Assembly: GCF_016234775.1 (NCBI RefSeq)
Contig: NZ_JACRAH010000030.1
Coordinates: 1 to 41,328, forward strand
Direction of reading: 5' to 3'
Length of the DNA: 41,328 bases
From: Aquabacterium sp.
GTDB taxonomy: Bacteria > Pseudomonadota > Gammaproteobacteria > Burkholderiales > Burkholderiaceae_C
A model generated the notes under the pieces. The model ran no database searches. It saw only the letters and a program-made list of their open reading frames with translations, and was not told where the DNA came from. Below, one piece after another: positions 1 through 9,336 of the stretch. The translations under genes and the position numbers were made by a program. Within the stretch, counting starts at the first letter, position 1; each line of letters starts with the position of its first letter.

Positions 1-1
1 A

Positions 2-280
2 ACCGCTGACATCAGCGCGCTGACCAGCACCAATATCCGCGTCCTGAGCACGGCCGCCATCGCAGCCCTGAGCACCGATCAGATCCAGGCCCTGACCACC
101 GCACAAACGGCCGCCTTGCTCACCACCCAGGCCGATGTGCTGACCGTCGCCCAGATCGCCGCCTTGCAAAGCACCGATCTGGCCAACCTGAGCTCCGCCC
201 AGGTCGCCGTTCTGGACAGCGCCCAAGTCGCCGCCATCGAAACGGCCGACATCAGCGCGCTGACCACCACCGCCTTCTAG
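2..280 (+). pseudogene. Upstream part of the octad-repeat surface protein, ended by an in-frame TAG
   Basis: Frame 2 is open from the window edge to a TAG at 278-280. It encodes the same 8-residue repeats as the ORF that follows, in the same frame and phase. The stop falls where the two later copies of the 648-bp super-repeat have AAG (926-928 and 1574-1576), so one A-to-T change explains it. The 5' end of the gene lies outside the window. I read this and 284-3823 as one gene broken by a nonsense codon, or by a base error in the assembly. Confidence 0.7.
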
Positions 281-3100
281 GCGATGAACACCGAGGCCGT
301 CTACGGCCTGAGCACCGATCAGATCGCCAACCTGACTTCTGCCCAAATTGGCGCGCTGAACACTGCCCAGACAGCCGAGTTCAGTACTGCGCAGGCGAAG
401 GCCATTCAGACGACGGACATCAGCGCCATGAGCACTGCCGCCGTGCGCACGCTGAGCACCGCCGCCATCGCGTCACTGAGCACGGACCAGATCGCCGCAC
501 TCACCACCGCTCAGGTGGCTGGCCTTAACTCAGAACAAGCCCAGGCCCTCACATCGGCCCAGATCATCGCCCTGCAAAGCACCGATCTGGCCGCTTTGAA
601 CACCGCCCAGGTCGCGGTTTTAAGCGGCGCTCAAGCGGCGGCCATTGAAACGGGCGACATCAGCGCGCTGACCTCGACCAACATCCGCGCCTTGACGACA
701 GAAGCCATCAACGCGCTGACCACCGACCAGATCCAGGCCCTCACCACCGCTCAGACCGCCACGCTGCTCTCGACGCAAACCAGCGTGCTGACCACCGCCC
801 AGATCGCGGCCCTGCAAAGCACGGACTTCGCCAACCTCAACTCGGCTCAGGTCGCGGTGCTTGACAGCGCACAGATCGCCGCCATCGAGACCACCGACAT
901 CAGCGCCCTGAGCACCACGGCCATCAAGGCGCTGAACACCGAGGCCATCTACGGCCTGAGCACGGATCAGATCGTCAACCTGACTTCTGCGCAACTGGGG
1001 GCCCTGAACACCGCTCAGACGGCCGAATTCAGCACTGCCCAGGCAGCCGCCATCCAGACCAGCGACATCAGCGCCGTCAGCACCGCCGCCATGCGCACGT
1101 TGAGCACGGCCGCCATCGCCGCCCTGGGTACGGATCAGATCGCCGCGCTCACAACCACCCAGGTGGCCGCGCTCAACAGCAACCAGGCTGAAGCACTGAC
1201 CACAGCCCAGGTTGCAGCCCTGGAAAGCACCGATCTGGCCGCCCTGAACACCGCGCAAGTGGCCGTGTTCAGCGCGGCCCAGGCCGCCGCCATCGAGACC
1301 ACCGACATCAGCGCACTGAACACCAGCAACGTCCGCGCCTTGAGCACGGACGCCAGCAGTGCGCTCACGACCGAGCAGATCCAGGCACTGACCACGGCGC
1401 AGACCGCCGCCTTCACCACCACCCAGACCAGCACGCTGACCATCGCGCAAATTGCCGCCCTGCAAAGCACGGACTTCGCCGTGTTCAACTCGGCCCAGGT
1501 GGCTGCGCTTGACAGTGCCCAGATCGGCGCCATCGAGACCACCGATATCGGCGCCTTGAGCACCCTGGCCATCAAGGCGATCAACACCGAAGCCATCCAC
1601 GGCCTGACAACGGATCAGATCGTCAACCTGAACTCAGCCCACTTGGCGGCGCTCAACACCGCACAAACAGCCGAGTTCAACACCGCGCAGGCCGTCGCCA
1701 TCCAGACGTCCAACATCGACGCCCTGAGCACCTCGGCCATTCGCACACTCACCACCGCCGCAGTGGCCGCGCTGGGCACGGACCAGATCGCTGCCCTCAC
1801 GACCGCCCAGATTGCAGGCCTGAACACCGAGCAGGCGCTGGCACTGACCACCAGCCAGATCGTCGCCCTCAACAGCGCCGATGTAGCTGCCTTGAACACC
1901 GCCCAGACGGCCGTGCTAGACACCGCGCAGGCCGCGGCCATTGAAACCAGCGACCTCAGCGCCCTGAGCACCACCGCCCTGCGCACCTTGTCAACCGCAG
2001 CTGTGGCCGCGCTGGACACCCTCCAGATCCAGGCTCTGACCACAGAACAGGTTGCCGCGCTCTACAGCACCCAGATCGAGGCCTTGACCAGCACCCAGGT
2101 GGTCGCGCTGGAAAGCACCGATCTGGCCATCCTGAACACCGCGCAAGCAGCCGTGCTCAACGCCACCCAGGCGGGCGCCATTGAAACCACCGACCTGGCA
2201 GAACTCAGCGTCGGCGCCGTTCGGGCCTTGAACACCGACGCGATCTCTGGCTTGAGCACCAGCCAGATCGCCAACCTGACGTCTGCCCAGATCGAGGCTT
2301 TGAACACGGCCCAGGCTGCTGCACTCAACACCGCTCAGGCAGCCGCCATTGAAACCACCGACATCGCGGCCTTGAGCACGGCGGCTGTTCGCAACCTGAG
2401 TAACGACGCGATCGCGGCGTTGACCACCGACCAGATTCTCAATCTGGGCACCGATCAGATCTCGGCATTGACCACCGACCAGCTCCAGCACCTGAACACC
2501 GCCCAATTGGGCGCTTTGGAGACCAATGACATCGTCGCTTTCTCCACGGCCCAAGTCTTTGCGCTCACCTCGGAACAGATCACGGCACTGAACACGGCCG
2601 ACATCCAGATCATGGACACAGTCCAGGTCCAGGCGATCAACACCGAGGCCTTCCAGGCGCTGCGCACCGATCAGATCGTGGCCCTGAACACCGACCAGTT
2701 CGCCGCGCTCACGACCGATCAAATCGCGCACCTCACGGCCAGCCACATGGTCGCCATGGAGACGGATGACCTGCAGGCACTGAGCACCACCCAGTTCACC
2801 GCCTTGTCAATCGACGCAATCTCGGCCATGACGACCGCAGACATTGTCGCGATGACCACAGCCCAGATCCTGGCACTGGACACCGCCCATATCGCCGCCT
2901 TCAACACGCTGGACATCATCGCCCTCAGCGTCGACCACATCCAGGCCTTGGACACCAACCAGATCCAGGCCTTCACCGCCGAGCAGATGGCCGTGTTCGA
3001 GACCACGGATCTGGCCGCCTTCAACATGGCGCAAAGCACGGCGCTCACGCAGCCTCAGCTGGATGCCCTCAACACCGAGCAATCTGCCGCCCTGACCGCC
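2..3100 (+). repeat. 24-bp (8-residue) tandem repeat with a 648-bp super-repeat
   Basis: The coding repeat has a 24-bp unit. A higher period of exactly 648 bp (27 octads, 216 residues) is visible: the codon before N-T-[ED]-A recurs at 284, 932, 1580 and 2228. Each super-repeat splits into blocks of 10, 10 and 7 octads, each block opening with an octad like I-[EQ]-T-x-D-I-x-A. From about 2400 the order becomes irregular and ends before the calcium-loop domain. Copies differ at many third codon positions but keep the protein pattern, so the duplication is not recent. Confidence 0.9.
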
Positions 3101-3823
3101 GTTTCCCCCATCGTGCTGGACCTCAATGGCGATGGTGTTCAAACGCTGTCAGCCGCCCGCGGCGTCAACTTCGACCTGATGGGCACGGGCATCGAACACC
3201 TTGTCGGCTGGGTTGCACCGACCGATGGCCTGCTGGTGATGGACCGCAATGGCGACGGCCAGATCAACGATGGCAAGGAACTGTTCGGCACCGCCACCGT
3301 GGTGGAGGGCCACCGCGCGGGTGACGGCTACACCGCCATGCGCGCCGAGGACAGCAACCACGATGGCAAGCTCAGCGCCAGCGATCTGCGCTTCGATGAA
3401 CTCAGGATCTGGGTCGATGCCAACAGCGACGGCACCTCGCAAGCGAGCGAGCTGCGCGATCTGGCCGGTCTGGGCATCATCGAACTCAATCTGCAGGCGC
3501 GAGCCGGTACCGACATCAACAACGGCAACTTGCTGGGCCTGGTGTCGGACTACAGAACGAGTGATGGCCATTCGCATGCCATGGCGGACGTCTGGTTCGC
3601 CAAGGATCAAACGCCCCCCACTACCGACCTTGCAGCGCCCACGCTGGACCTGCATGTCAGCGACTTGCTGGCCCCCAGGGCCGAAGACCTGCTCGCCAGC
3701 AACATCAAACCAAACACCTCGATCACGGCCGCACCAGCCGTGCCGCCAGGCGACCTCCATCTGGCACAGGTGGACCACACCCAACTCACGGAAGACCCGA
3801 ACAAGACCACACCGCTGATCTAA
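284..3823 (+). CDS. Octapeptide-repeat, Ca-loop surface protein, likely type I secreted (part after the TAG)
   Basis: Residues 1 to about 938 are roughly 117 tandem octads of the form L-[ST]-[TS]-x-Q-[IV]-x-A. Residues 944-1130 form the C-terminal domain common in large type I secreted proteins of Proteobacteria. It holds four calcium-type loops: DLNGDG at 946, DRNGDG at 987, DSNHDG at 1023 and DANSDG at 1045. I see no cysteine, which fits an exported protein without a Sec signal. The ATG at 284 has no ribosome site and is an inner octad residue, so it is probably not the true start. The last 55 residues are Pro/Thr-rich. The likely exporter is the ABC/HlyD/TolC set at 29526-34525. The role is probably adhesin or surface coat. 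The secretion-type C-terminus is well supported; the function is inferred. Confidence 0.75.
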   Translation: MNTEAVYGLSTDQIANLTSAQIGALNTAQTAEFSTAQAKAIQTTDISAMSTAAVRTLSTAAIASLSTDQIAALTTAQVAGLNSEQAQALTSAQIIALQSTDLAALNTAQVAVLSGAQAAAIETGDISALTSTNIRALTTEAINALTTDQIQALTTAQTATLLSTQTSVLTTAQIAALQSTDFANLNSAQVAVLDSAQIAAIETTDISALSTTAIKALNTEAIYGLSTDQIVNLTSAQLGALNTAQTAEFSTAQAAAIQTSDISAVSTAAMRTLSTAAIAALGTDQIAALTTTQVAALNSNQAEALTTAQVAALESTDLAALNTAQVAVFSAAQAAAIETTDISALNTSNVRALSTDASSALTTEQIQALTTAQTAAFTTTQTSTLTIAQIAALQSTDFAVFNSAQVAALDSAQIGAIETTDIGALSTLAIKAINTEAIHGLTTDQIVNLNSAHLAALNTAQTAEFNTAQAVAIQTSNIDALSTSAIRTLTTAAVAALGTDQIAALTTAQIAGLNTEQALALTTSQIVALNSADVAALNTAQTAVLDTAQAAAIETSDLSALSTTALRTLSTAAVAALDTLQIQALTTEQVAALYSTQIEALTSTQVVALESTDLAILNTAQAAVLNATQAGAIETTDLAELSVGAVRALNTDAISGLSTSQIANLTSAQIEALNTAQAAALNTAQAAAIETTDIAALSTAAVRNLSNDAIAALTTDQILNLGTDQISALTTDQLQHLNTAQLGALETNDIVAFSTAQVFALTSEQITALNTADIQIMDTVQVQAINTEAFQALRTDQIVALNTDQFAALTTDQIAHLTASHMVAMETDDLQALSTTQFTALSIDAISAMTTADIVAMTTAQILALDTAHIAAFNTLDIIALSVDHIQALDTNQIQAFTAEQMAVFETTDLAAFNMAQSTALTQPQLDALNTEQSAALTAVSPIVLDLNGDGVQTLSAARGVNFDLMGTGIEHLVGWVAPTDGLLVMDRNGDGQINDGKELFGTATVVEGHRAGDGYTAMRAEDSNHDGKLSASDLRFDELRIWVDANSDGTSQASELRDLAGLGIIELNLQARAGTDINNGNLLGLVSDYRTSDGHSHAMADVWFAKDQTPPTTDLAAPTLDLHVSDLLAPRAEDLLASNIKPNTSITAAPAVPPGDLHLAQVDHTQLTEDPNKTTPLI

Positions 3824-3840
3824 ACCCCACCTTTCAGCCT

Positions 3841-3940
3841 CCCAGGCCCTGACCTGGGGAAGCCCCTCGGCCCCTACCCCGGCAGAGGGGCGTGCGCGCT
3901 CGCGCAAACCGTGCAAATGTGCACGGATGCCCCGCTTTTT
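3841..3940 (+). terminator. Cluster of hairpins after the repeat gene, possible terminator
   Basis: Three inverted repeats lie between the repeat gene and the next one: CCCAGG/CCTGGG at 3841-3858, GCCCCTC/GAGGGGC at 3862-3891 and CCGTGCA/TGCACGG (loop AATG) at 3909-3926. A run of five T follows at 3936-3940, nine bases after the last stem. The T-run is short and distant, so termination is plausible but not certain. The last dyad could instead be an operator for the downstream operon. Confidence 0.35.
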
Positions 3941-4030
3941 CAAGCTTATGAGCGCCGCTTGCAGGATCACCATTGCTGAACTGCCTCGTGCGGAATGGTT
4001 CCGCCGGGCTGTCTCGTCAAGGAGAACCGC

Positions 4031-5008
4031 ATGAGCATGCGACTGGGCACCAGCAAAACCTGTCTCGTTACCGGCGGCGCCGGCTTCCTGGGTTCACACC
4101 TGTGCGAACGCCTGCTGGAACAAGGCCATGAAGTCGTCTGCGTGGACAACCTGTTCACCGGTTCTCGCCGCAACATCGAACACCTGATGGACCACCCCAG
4201 GTTCGAGTTCCAGCGTCACGATGTGACCTTCCCGCTCTACATCGAGGTTGACGAGATCTACAACTTCGCCTGCCCGGCCTCGCCCATTCACTACCAGCAC
4301 GATCCGGTCCAGACCACCAAGACCAGCGTGCACGGTGCCATCAACATGCTCGGCCTGGCCAAGCGCGTGCGCGCCAAGATCCTGCAGGCATCGACCTCCG
4401 AGGTCTATGGCGACCCGCAGATCCACCCGCAGCCCGAAGAGTACTGGGGCCATGTGAACCCCATCGGTTACCGCTCCTGCTATGACGAAGGCAAGCGCTG
4501 CGCCGAAACGCTGTTCTTCGATTACCACCGCCAGCACAAACTGCGCATCAAGGTCATGCGCATCTTCAACACCTACGGCCCCCGCATGCATCCCAACGAC
4601 GGCCGCGTGGTGTCCAACTTCATCGTGCAGGCGCTGACCGGCAAGCCCATCACCCTGTACGGCGAAGGCACCCAGACCCGCTCCTTCGGCTATGTGGACG
4701 ACCTCATCGACGGTGCCCTGCGGCTGATGAACAGCCCTGACGACATCACCGGGCCGATCAACATCGGCAACCCGGTGGAGACCACCGTGCGTGCCCTGGC
4801 TGAAAAAGTCATCGACATGACGGGTTCGAGTTCGCCCATCGTCTACAAGCCCCTGCCCCACGACGACCCCATGCAGCGCTGCCCGGACATCACCCGTGCC
4901 AAGACCCTGCTGGGCTGGCAGCCCAACACCCAGCTGGAGCAAGGCCTGGCCAAGACGATTGCCTACTTCGAGCACCTGCTCAAGGTCGAAAAGATCGAAA
5001 TCGCCTGA
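4031..5008 (+). CDS. UDP-glucuronate decarboxylase (UDP-xylose synthase type), copy 1
   Basis: A 325-aa extended SDR that should convert UDP-glucuronate to UDP-xylose with bound NAD. The NAD-binding GGAGFLGSH is at residues 15-23, the STSEVYGDP segment starts at 121, and the catalytic pair is Y151/K155 in YDEGKRCAE. The C-terminal part has the R-S-F-G-Y-V-D-D segment typical of this family. The frame opens earlier at 3995, but AAGGAG at 4019-4024 and exact agreement with copy 2 place the start at 4031. The methyltransferase gene follows after 11 bases, with GAGG overlapping this stop. It could be another nucleotide-sugar dehydratase; UXS is the best fit. Confidence 0.85.
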   Translation: MSMRLGTSKTCLVTGGAGFLGSHLCERLLEQGHEVVCVDNLFTGSRRNIEHLMDHPRFEFQRHDVTFPLYIEVDEIYNFACPASPIHYQHDPVQTTKTSVHGAINMLGLAKRVRAKILQASTSEVYGDPQIHPQPEEYWGHVNPIGYRSCYDEGKRCAETLFFDYHRQHKLRIKVMRIFNTYGPRMHPNDGRVVSNFIVQALTGKPITLYGEGTQTRSFGYVDDLIDGALRLMNSPDDITGPINIGNPVETTVRALAEKVIDMTGSSSPIVYKPLPHDDPMQRCPDITRAKTLLGWQPNTQLEQGLAKTIAYFEHLLKVEKIEIA

Positions 5009-5019
5009 GGTAGACCACC

Positions 5020-6498
5020 ATGACCAAAGCACTGGACATCGGCTGCGGCCCCAAACCGAAGAACCCCTTCAACGCCACCGAGGTGTACGGCATCGACGTG
5101 CGCGATGACATCGACCGTGGCATCTTCCGCGCCGATCTGGTGGTGGACCCGATTCCCTTCCCTGACAACAGCTTCAACTTCGTGACGGCCCACGATTTCC
5201 TGGAGCACATTCCCCGCCTCATCTACTGCCCACAGCGCCGCAATGCGTTTGTGGAAGTGATGAACGAGGTCTGGCGCGTGCTGGAACCCGATGGCCTGTT
5301 CATGTCCTTCACGCCGGCCTACCCCAACCCGGCCGCCTTCCGTGACCCGACTCACGTCAACATCATCACGGACGAGACCTTCCCCGCCTACTTTGACAAC
5401 GTCAACCGCTGGGCGTCGGTCTATGGCTTCAAGGGTGCATTCCAGATCATCAGCCAGGAATGGCGCGGCCCGCACCTCATGACCATCATGCGCAAGGTGG
5501 CCGCACCGGATACGCCCCAGACAGAGGCCATCCCCGACGTGTCCATGCACACGCCGCCGGCCCCTGCTGCTGCAGCCGCCCCGACCACATCGGCAACGTC
5601 GGCCTCAGGCGACAAACCCAAGGCCGGCTCCGTGGAAGAGTGGAACTACAAGCTCTATCACGACGAAGGCAGCCATGCGCTGGATCCTGAGACCCGCCGC
5701 ATGCATGAATCCTGGTTCAGCGAGGACACGGCCGACTTCTGGCGCCACGAGCGCATGATGGAGCCGCTGTTCCACTGCCTGAGCCACACGCACAACGACA
5801 AGTGGCTCACCGTCGGTGACGGCCACTACGGCCTGGACGCCATCCGCATGATGCGCCGTGGCTACAAGAGCGTGCTGCCCACCAACATCTCCGGCACCTT
5901 CCTCGCAGAAGCCAAGGAGCGCGGCCTGATCCCCGCCTACTCCGAAGAGAACGCCGAAAAACTCAGCTTTGCCGACAACGAATTCGACTTCGTGCTGTGC
6001 AAAGAGGCCTATCACCACTTCCCTCGCCCCGCCATCGCCCTGTACGAGATGCTGCGCGTGGCCCGCAAGGGCGTGGTGCTGATCGAGCCGCAAGACAAGT
6101 ACGCGGATCCTCCCGTCATCCCCGGCGAAGATCAGCCCAGCTACGAAGCCGTGGGCAACTTCGTCTACGCCCTGTCGCGCCGCGAGATCAACAAGGTTTG
6201 CTGGGGCCTGGATCTGCCAGCCGTGGCTTACAAAAATATCTGCGACGTCTACCTGCCGGGCGTGGAATACGTCCAGGCCAAGGATGGCGAGCCCCTGTTC
6301 GAGCGCCTCAAGGCCGAAACCGCCGATGCCGAGCTCAAAGCCAAGCAGATGCTGATCAAGCCCAACGTGCTGCTGACGGTGATCTTCAAGGAAAAGCCCG
6401 ACCAGGCCACCATCGACCGCTTCACCCAGGGTGTGGAGGGTTGGACCTTCCGGCAGTTCGAGGGCAACCCGCACCTCAAGCGCACCCGCACCTGGTAG
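5020..6498 (+). CDS. Fused double SAM-dependent methyltransferase
   Basis: A 492-aa protein with two class I methyltransferase-like domains. Domain 1 (1 to about 165) has the SAM motif DIGCGP at 6-11, an acidic VYGIDVRD strand end and HDFLEHI. An Ala/Pro/Thr-rich linker spans about 166-206. Domain 2 has a weaker glycine motif VGDGHYG at 265-271 and FADNEFDFVLCKEAYHH at 317-333, then a tail to 492. Domain 1 is almost the same as the single-domain protein at 7666-8190, so the second domain was gained here or lost there. Context beside UXS and glycosyltransferases suggests methylation of a sugar or glycan. The acceptor is unknown. Confidence 0.75.
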   Translation: MTKALDIGCGPKPKNPFNATEVYGIDVRDDIDRGIFRADLVVDPIPFPDNSFNFVTAHDFLEHIPRLIYCPQRRNAFVEVMNEVWRVLEPDGLFMSFTPAYPNPAAFRDPTHVNIITDETFPAYFDNVNRWASVYGFKGAFQIISQEWRGPHLMTIMRKVAAPDTPQTEAIPDVSMHTPPAPAAAAAPTTSATSASGDKPKAGSVEEWNYKLYHDEGSHALDPETRRMHESWFSEDTADFWRHERMMEPLFHCLSHTHNDKWLTVGDGHYGLDAIRMMRRGYKSVLPTNISGTFLAEAKERGLIPAYSEENAEKLSFADNEFDFVLCKEAYHHFPRPAIALYEMLRVARKGVVLIEPQDKYADPPVIPGEDQPSYEAVGNFVYALSRREINKVCWGLDLPAVAYKNICDVYLPGVEYVQAKDGEPLFERLKAETADAELKAKQMLIKPNVLLTVIFKEKPDQATIDRFTQGVEGWTFRQFEGNPHLKRTRTW

Positions 6499-6648
6499 CG
6501 CCAGGTTCAGGGGCCTCGCCCCGGGCGCGCCACCAAACCGCAATAAACGCTGTAACCCCCCGGTTTTTCTCGCTAAAGCCGGGCGGGTGGGCGCGCGACC
6601 ATGTGAACCACTGCACAACCTGACCGTCCTCTTCCAAGGAGAAACCGC

Positions 6649-7626
6649 ATGAGCATGCGACTGGGCACCAGCAAGACCTGTCTCGTTACCGGCGGCGCCG
6701 GCTTCCTGGGCTCGCACCTGTGCGACCGCCTCCTGGAGCAAGGCCATGAAGTCGTCTGCGTGGACAACCTGTTCACCGGCTCACGCCGCAACATCGAGCA
6801 CCTGCTAGATCATCCCCGGTTCGAGTTCCAACGCCATGACGTGACCTTCCCCCTGCATGTGGAAGTCGACGAGATCTACAACCTGGCCTGCCCGGCCTCG
6901 CCCATCCACTACCAGCACGACCCGGTGCAGACCACCAAGACCAGCGTGCACGGCGCCATCAACATGCTCGGCCTGGCCAAGCGCCTCAAAGCCAAGATCC
7001 TGCAGGCCTCCACCTCCGAGGTGTATGGCGACCCACAGGTGCACCCTCAAACTGAGGACTACTGGGGCCACGTGAACCCCATGGGCATCCGCTCCTGCTA
7101 TGACGAAGGCAAGCGCTGCGCCGAAACCCTGTTCTTCGACTATCACCGCCAGCACAAGCTGCGCATCAAGGTCATGCGCATCTTCAACACCTACGGCCCC
7201 CGCATGCACCCCAATGACGGCCGCGTGGTGTCCAACTTCATCGTGCAGGCACTGAGCGGCAAGCCCATCACTCTGTATGGCGACGGCATGCAGACACGCG
7301 CCTTCGGCTATGTGGATGACCTCATTGACGGTGCCCTGCGCCTGATGAACAGCCCCGACGACATCACCGGCCCGATCAACATCGGCAACCCGGTCGAAAC
7401 CACCGTGCGCGAACTGGCCGAAAAGATCATCGACATGACCGGCTCCAGCTCGACCATCGTCTACAAGCCCCTGCCTCACGACGACCCCATGCAGCGTTGC
7501 CCGGACATCACCCGCGCCAAGACCCTGCTGGGCTGGCAGCCCACCACACAGCTCGAAGAAGGCCTGGGCAAGACCATCGCCTACTTCGAGAAGCTGCTCA
7601 CCGTCGAGCAGATCGCCCTGGCCTGA
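6649..7626 (+). CDS. UDP-glucuronate decarboxylase (UDP-xylose synthase type), copy 2
   Basis: A 325-aa paralogue of 4031-5008, same length and no gaps. I count about 27 differing residues (roughly 92% identity), many near the C-terminus. The NAD motif (15-23) and Y151/K155 are intact, so both copies should be active. The start ATG-AGC-ATG-CGA and the AAGGAG ribosome site match copy 1. The 150-bp gap before it holds short GC-rich dyads and no clear promoter. The methyltransferase follows after 39 bases, so this is the second unit of a tandem two-gene duplication. Confidence 0.85.
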   Translation: MSMRLGTSKTCLVTGGAGFLGSHLCDRLLEQGHEVVCVDNLFTGSRRNIEHLLDHPRFEFQRHDVTFPLHVEVDEIYNLACPASPIHYQHDPVQTTKTSVHGAINMLGLAKRLKAKILQASTSEVYGDPQVHPQTEDYWGHVNPMGIRSCYDEGKRCAETLFFDYHRQHKLRIKVMRIFNTYGPRMHPNDGRVVSNFIVQALSGKPITLYGDGMQTRAFGYVDDLIDGALRLMNSPDDITGPINIGNPVETTVRELAEKIIDMTGSSSTIVYKPLPHDDPMQRCPDITRAKTLLGWQPTTQLEEGLGKTIAYFEKLLTVEQIALA

Positions 7627-7665
7627 CAGCCGCCCGCGTTCAACCCCATCTACAGGTAGATCCCC

Positions 7666-8190
7666 ATGACCAAAGCACTGGACATCGGCTGCGGCCCCAA
7701 GCCCAAGAACCCCTTCAACGCCACCGAGGTGTACGGCATCGACGTGCGTGACGACATCGACCACGGCATCTTCCGTGCCGACCTGGTGGTCGACCCCATC
7801 CCCTTCCCTGAAGATGCCTTCGATTTCGTGACTGCGCACGACTTCCTGGAGCACATCCCCCGCCTCATCTACTGCCCACAGCGCCGCAATGCCTTTGTGG
7901 AAGTGATGAACGAAGTCTGGCGCGTGCTGAAACCGGGTGGCCTCTTCATGTCCTTCACACCGGCCTACCCCAACCCGGCCGCCTTCCGTGACCCGACCCA
8001 CGTCAACATCATCACGGACGAAACCTTCCCCGCCTACTTCGACAACGTGAACCGCTGGGCCACCGCCTACGGCTTCAAGGGTGCCTTCCAGATCCTGAGC
8101 CAGGAATGGCGTGGCCCCCACTTGCTGTCGATCATGCGCAAGGTGGAAGTGCCCGAGCCAGCTGCTGCAGCCCCAGCCGAACACGCCTGA
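7666..8190 (+). CDS. Class I SAM-dependent methyltransferase, single domain
   Basis: A 174-aa protein with DIGCGP at residues 6-11, an acidic strand end (VYGIDVRDD), PFPEDAFDFV and HDFLEHI, as in small SAM methyltransferases related to predicted sugar methylases. It matches domain 1 of the fused enzyme at 5020-6498 closely and stops where that protein enters its linker. It sits between UXS copy 2 and a family 2 glycosyltransferase, 38 bases before the latter, so it likely acts on the same glycan. Its acceptor cannot be told from sequence. Confidence 0.8.
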   Translation: MTKALDIGCGPKPKNPFNATEVYGIDVRDDIDHGIFRADLVVDPIPFPEDAFDFVTAHDFLEHIPRLIYCPQRRNAFVEVMNEVWRVLKPGGLFMSFTPAYPNPAAFRDPTHVNIITDETFPAYFDNVNRWATAYGFKGAFQILSQEWRGPHLLSIMRKVEVPEPAAAAPAEHA

Positions 8191-8228
8191 TCTGACTGAT
8201 CGGTCTGAGAACAGCACAGGAGCAAGCC

Positions 8229-9185
8229 ATGAGCACCAAGGTCGCCGCCATCACGATGATCAAGGACGAGTGCGACATCATCGAACTCTTCGTCCGCATC
8301 AACAGCCGTTGTGTAGACCACATCTACGTGATCGACCACGACAGCAAGGATGGCACGCAGGAGATCCTGCTGCGGCTCAAGGCTCAAGGCTTCCCGCTGA
8401 CCATCTACAAGCACGAATCGTCTGATTTCCAGCAGGCGATCATGCTGACCACGCTGTGCCGCCAGGTTGCAGCGACCAACGACTACGACTACATCGTGCC
8501 GCTGGACGCCGACGAGTTCATCCACACGCCCAACGGCCAGGACTTTCGCCAGGCGCTGGATGAGCAAGTCCCCAAGGACGGCTGCGGCCTGATGGCCTGG
8601 GTCACCTACGTGCCCACCGGTGGCGACTACTACGGCAGCAAGGCGCCGCTGTACGACGTCTTCCGCAAGCGCGCCAAGGAGCCCGAACAGTTCTACAAGG
8701 TCGTCATCCCCAATGAACCCGGCAAAACCTGCATCATTGCCGAAGGCAGCCACTTCATCTCGGTCAACAACCAATGGCTGCAAGGCCCCGTGATCACGCC
8801 CGTGCTGCAACACGTGCCCGTGCGCTCGGTGGACCAGATCACCGCCAAATCCCTGATTGGGGCGCGCCGCCTGTCCATCAAGGTAGGCCGCAGCAAGACC
8901 CAGACAGCCCACTGGGACCACATGGCTGAGAAGATCCGTGCGGCCAACTACCGACTGCCCCACTCAGAGATGCTGGCCATGGCCTTCCTGTACGCAGGCG
9001 ACCTGTCGCAAGACTGCGATCACTCCGCCATCGACGAAACCGCCCCCCGCGTTGGCAACCCCGATGACCAGATCCTGTTTGCTGACCTGTCGCGCATCAA
9101 CATCCTGATGAAGTTCGACCAGTTCGCCGCCAGCCTGTGTGGCGAGATCCGCGCCACGCGTGGCATCAAGGATGAAGAGGCCTGA
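8229..9185 (+). CDS. Glycosyltransferase family 2-like protein
   Basis: A 318-aa cytosolic protein. The start of the fold (AAITMIKDECDIIELFVR) and IDHDSKDGT match family 2 (GT-A) enzymes. The metal-binding DxD is D93-A-D95 in LDADEF. The C-terminal part is compatible with acceptor binding and lacks membrane helices. AGGAG sits before the ATG at 8229. It closes the plus-strand sugar operon with the two UXS/methyltransferase units. Donor and acceptor are unknown; UDP-xylose or another UDP-sugar made here is a reasonable guess. Confidence 0.75.
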   Translation: MSTKVAAITMIKDECDIIELFVRINSRCVDHIYVIDHDSKDGTQEILLRLKAQGFPLTIYKHESSDFQQAIMLTTLCRQVAATNDYDYIVPLDADEFIHTPNGQDFRQALDEQVPKDGCGLMAWVTYVPTGGDYYGSKAPLYDVFRKRAKEPEQFYKVVIPNEPGKTCIIAEGSHFISVNNQWLQGPVITPVLQHVPVRSVDQITAKSLIGARRLSIKVGRSKTQTAHWDHMAEKIRAANYRLPHSEMLAMAFLYAGDLSQDCDHSAIDETAPRVGNPDDQILFADLSRINILMKFDQFAASLCGEIRATRGIKDEEA

Positions 9186-9336
9186 CGGCACCCATTGCCT
9201 CATGTTGTGGCCGCTACCACCTCACGGCTGAGCTCACCACCCCCAACTTGAATGATCAGGGAATAACGCGATCGACATCAAGGCGCGATAGTCTGGCTGC
9301 TGCACAAATCGACACCAACGCATCGGGAGCGTGTTC

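Noticed and set aside
284..286. ATG at 284 as a true gene start
   Set aside because: No ribosome site, and it replaces a repeat Leu inside an unbroken octad series. Kept only as the mechanical start of the open frame.
620..2746. Long open frames on the minus strand within the repeat gene
   Set aside because: They arise from the 24-bp period and GC bias; the products are low-complexity and have no start signals. The plus frame ends in a recognisable domain.
2..3100. CRISPR array
   Set aside because: The repeats are coding, contiguous and without spacers. No CRISPR-like array is seen elsewhere in the window.
3995..4030. Longer N-terminus for UXS copy 1
   Set aside because: The ribosome site is at 4019-4024 and copy 2 starts at the matching ATG.
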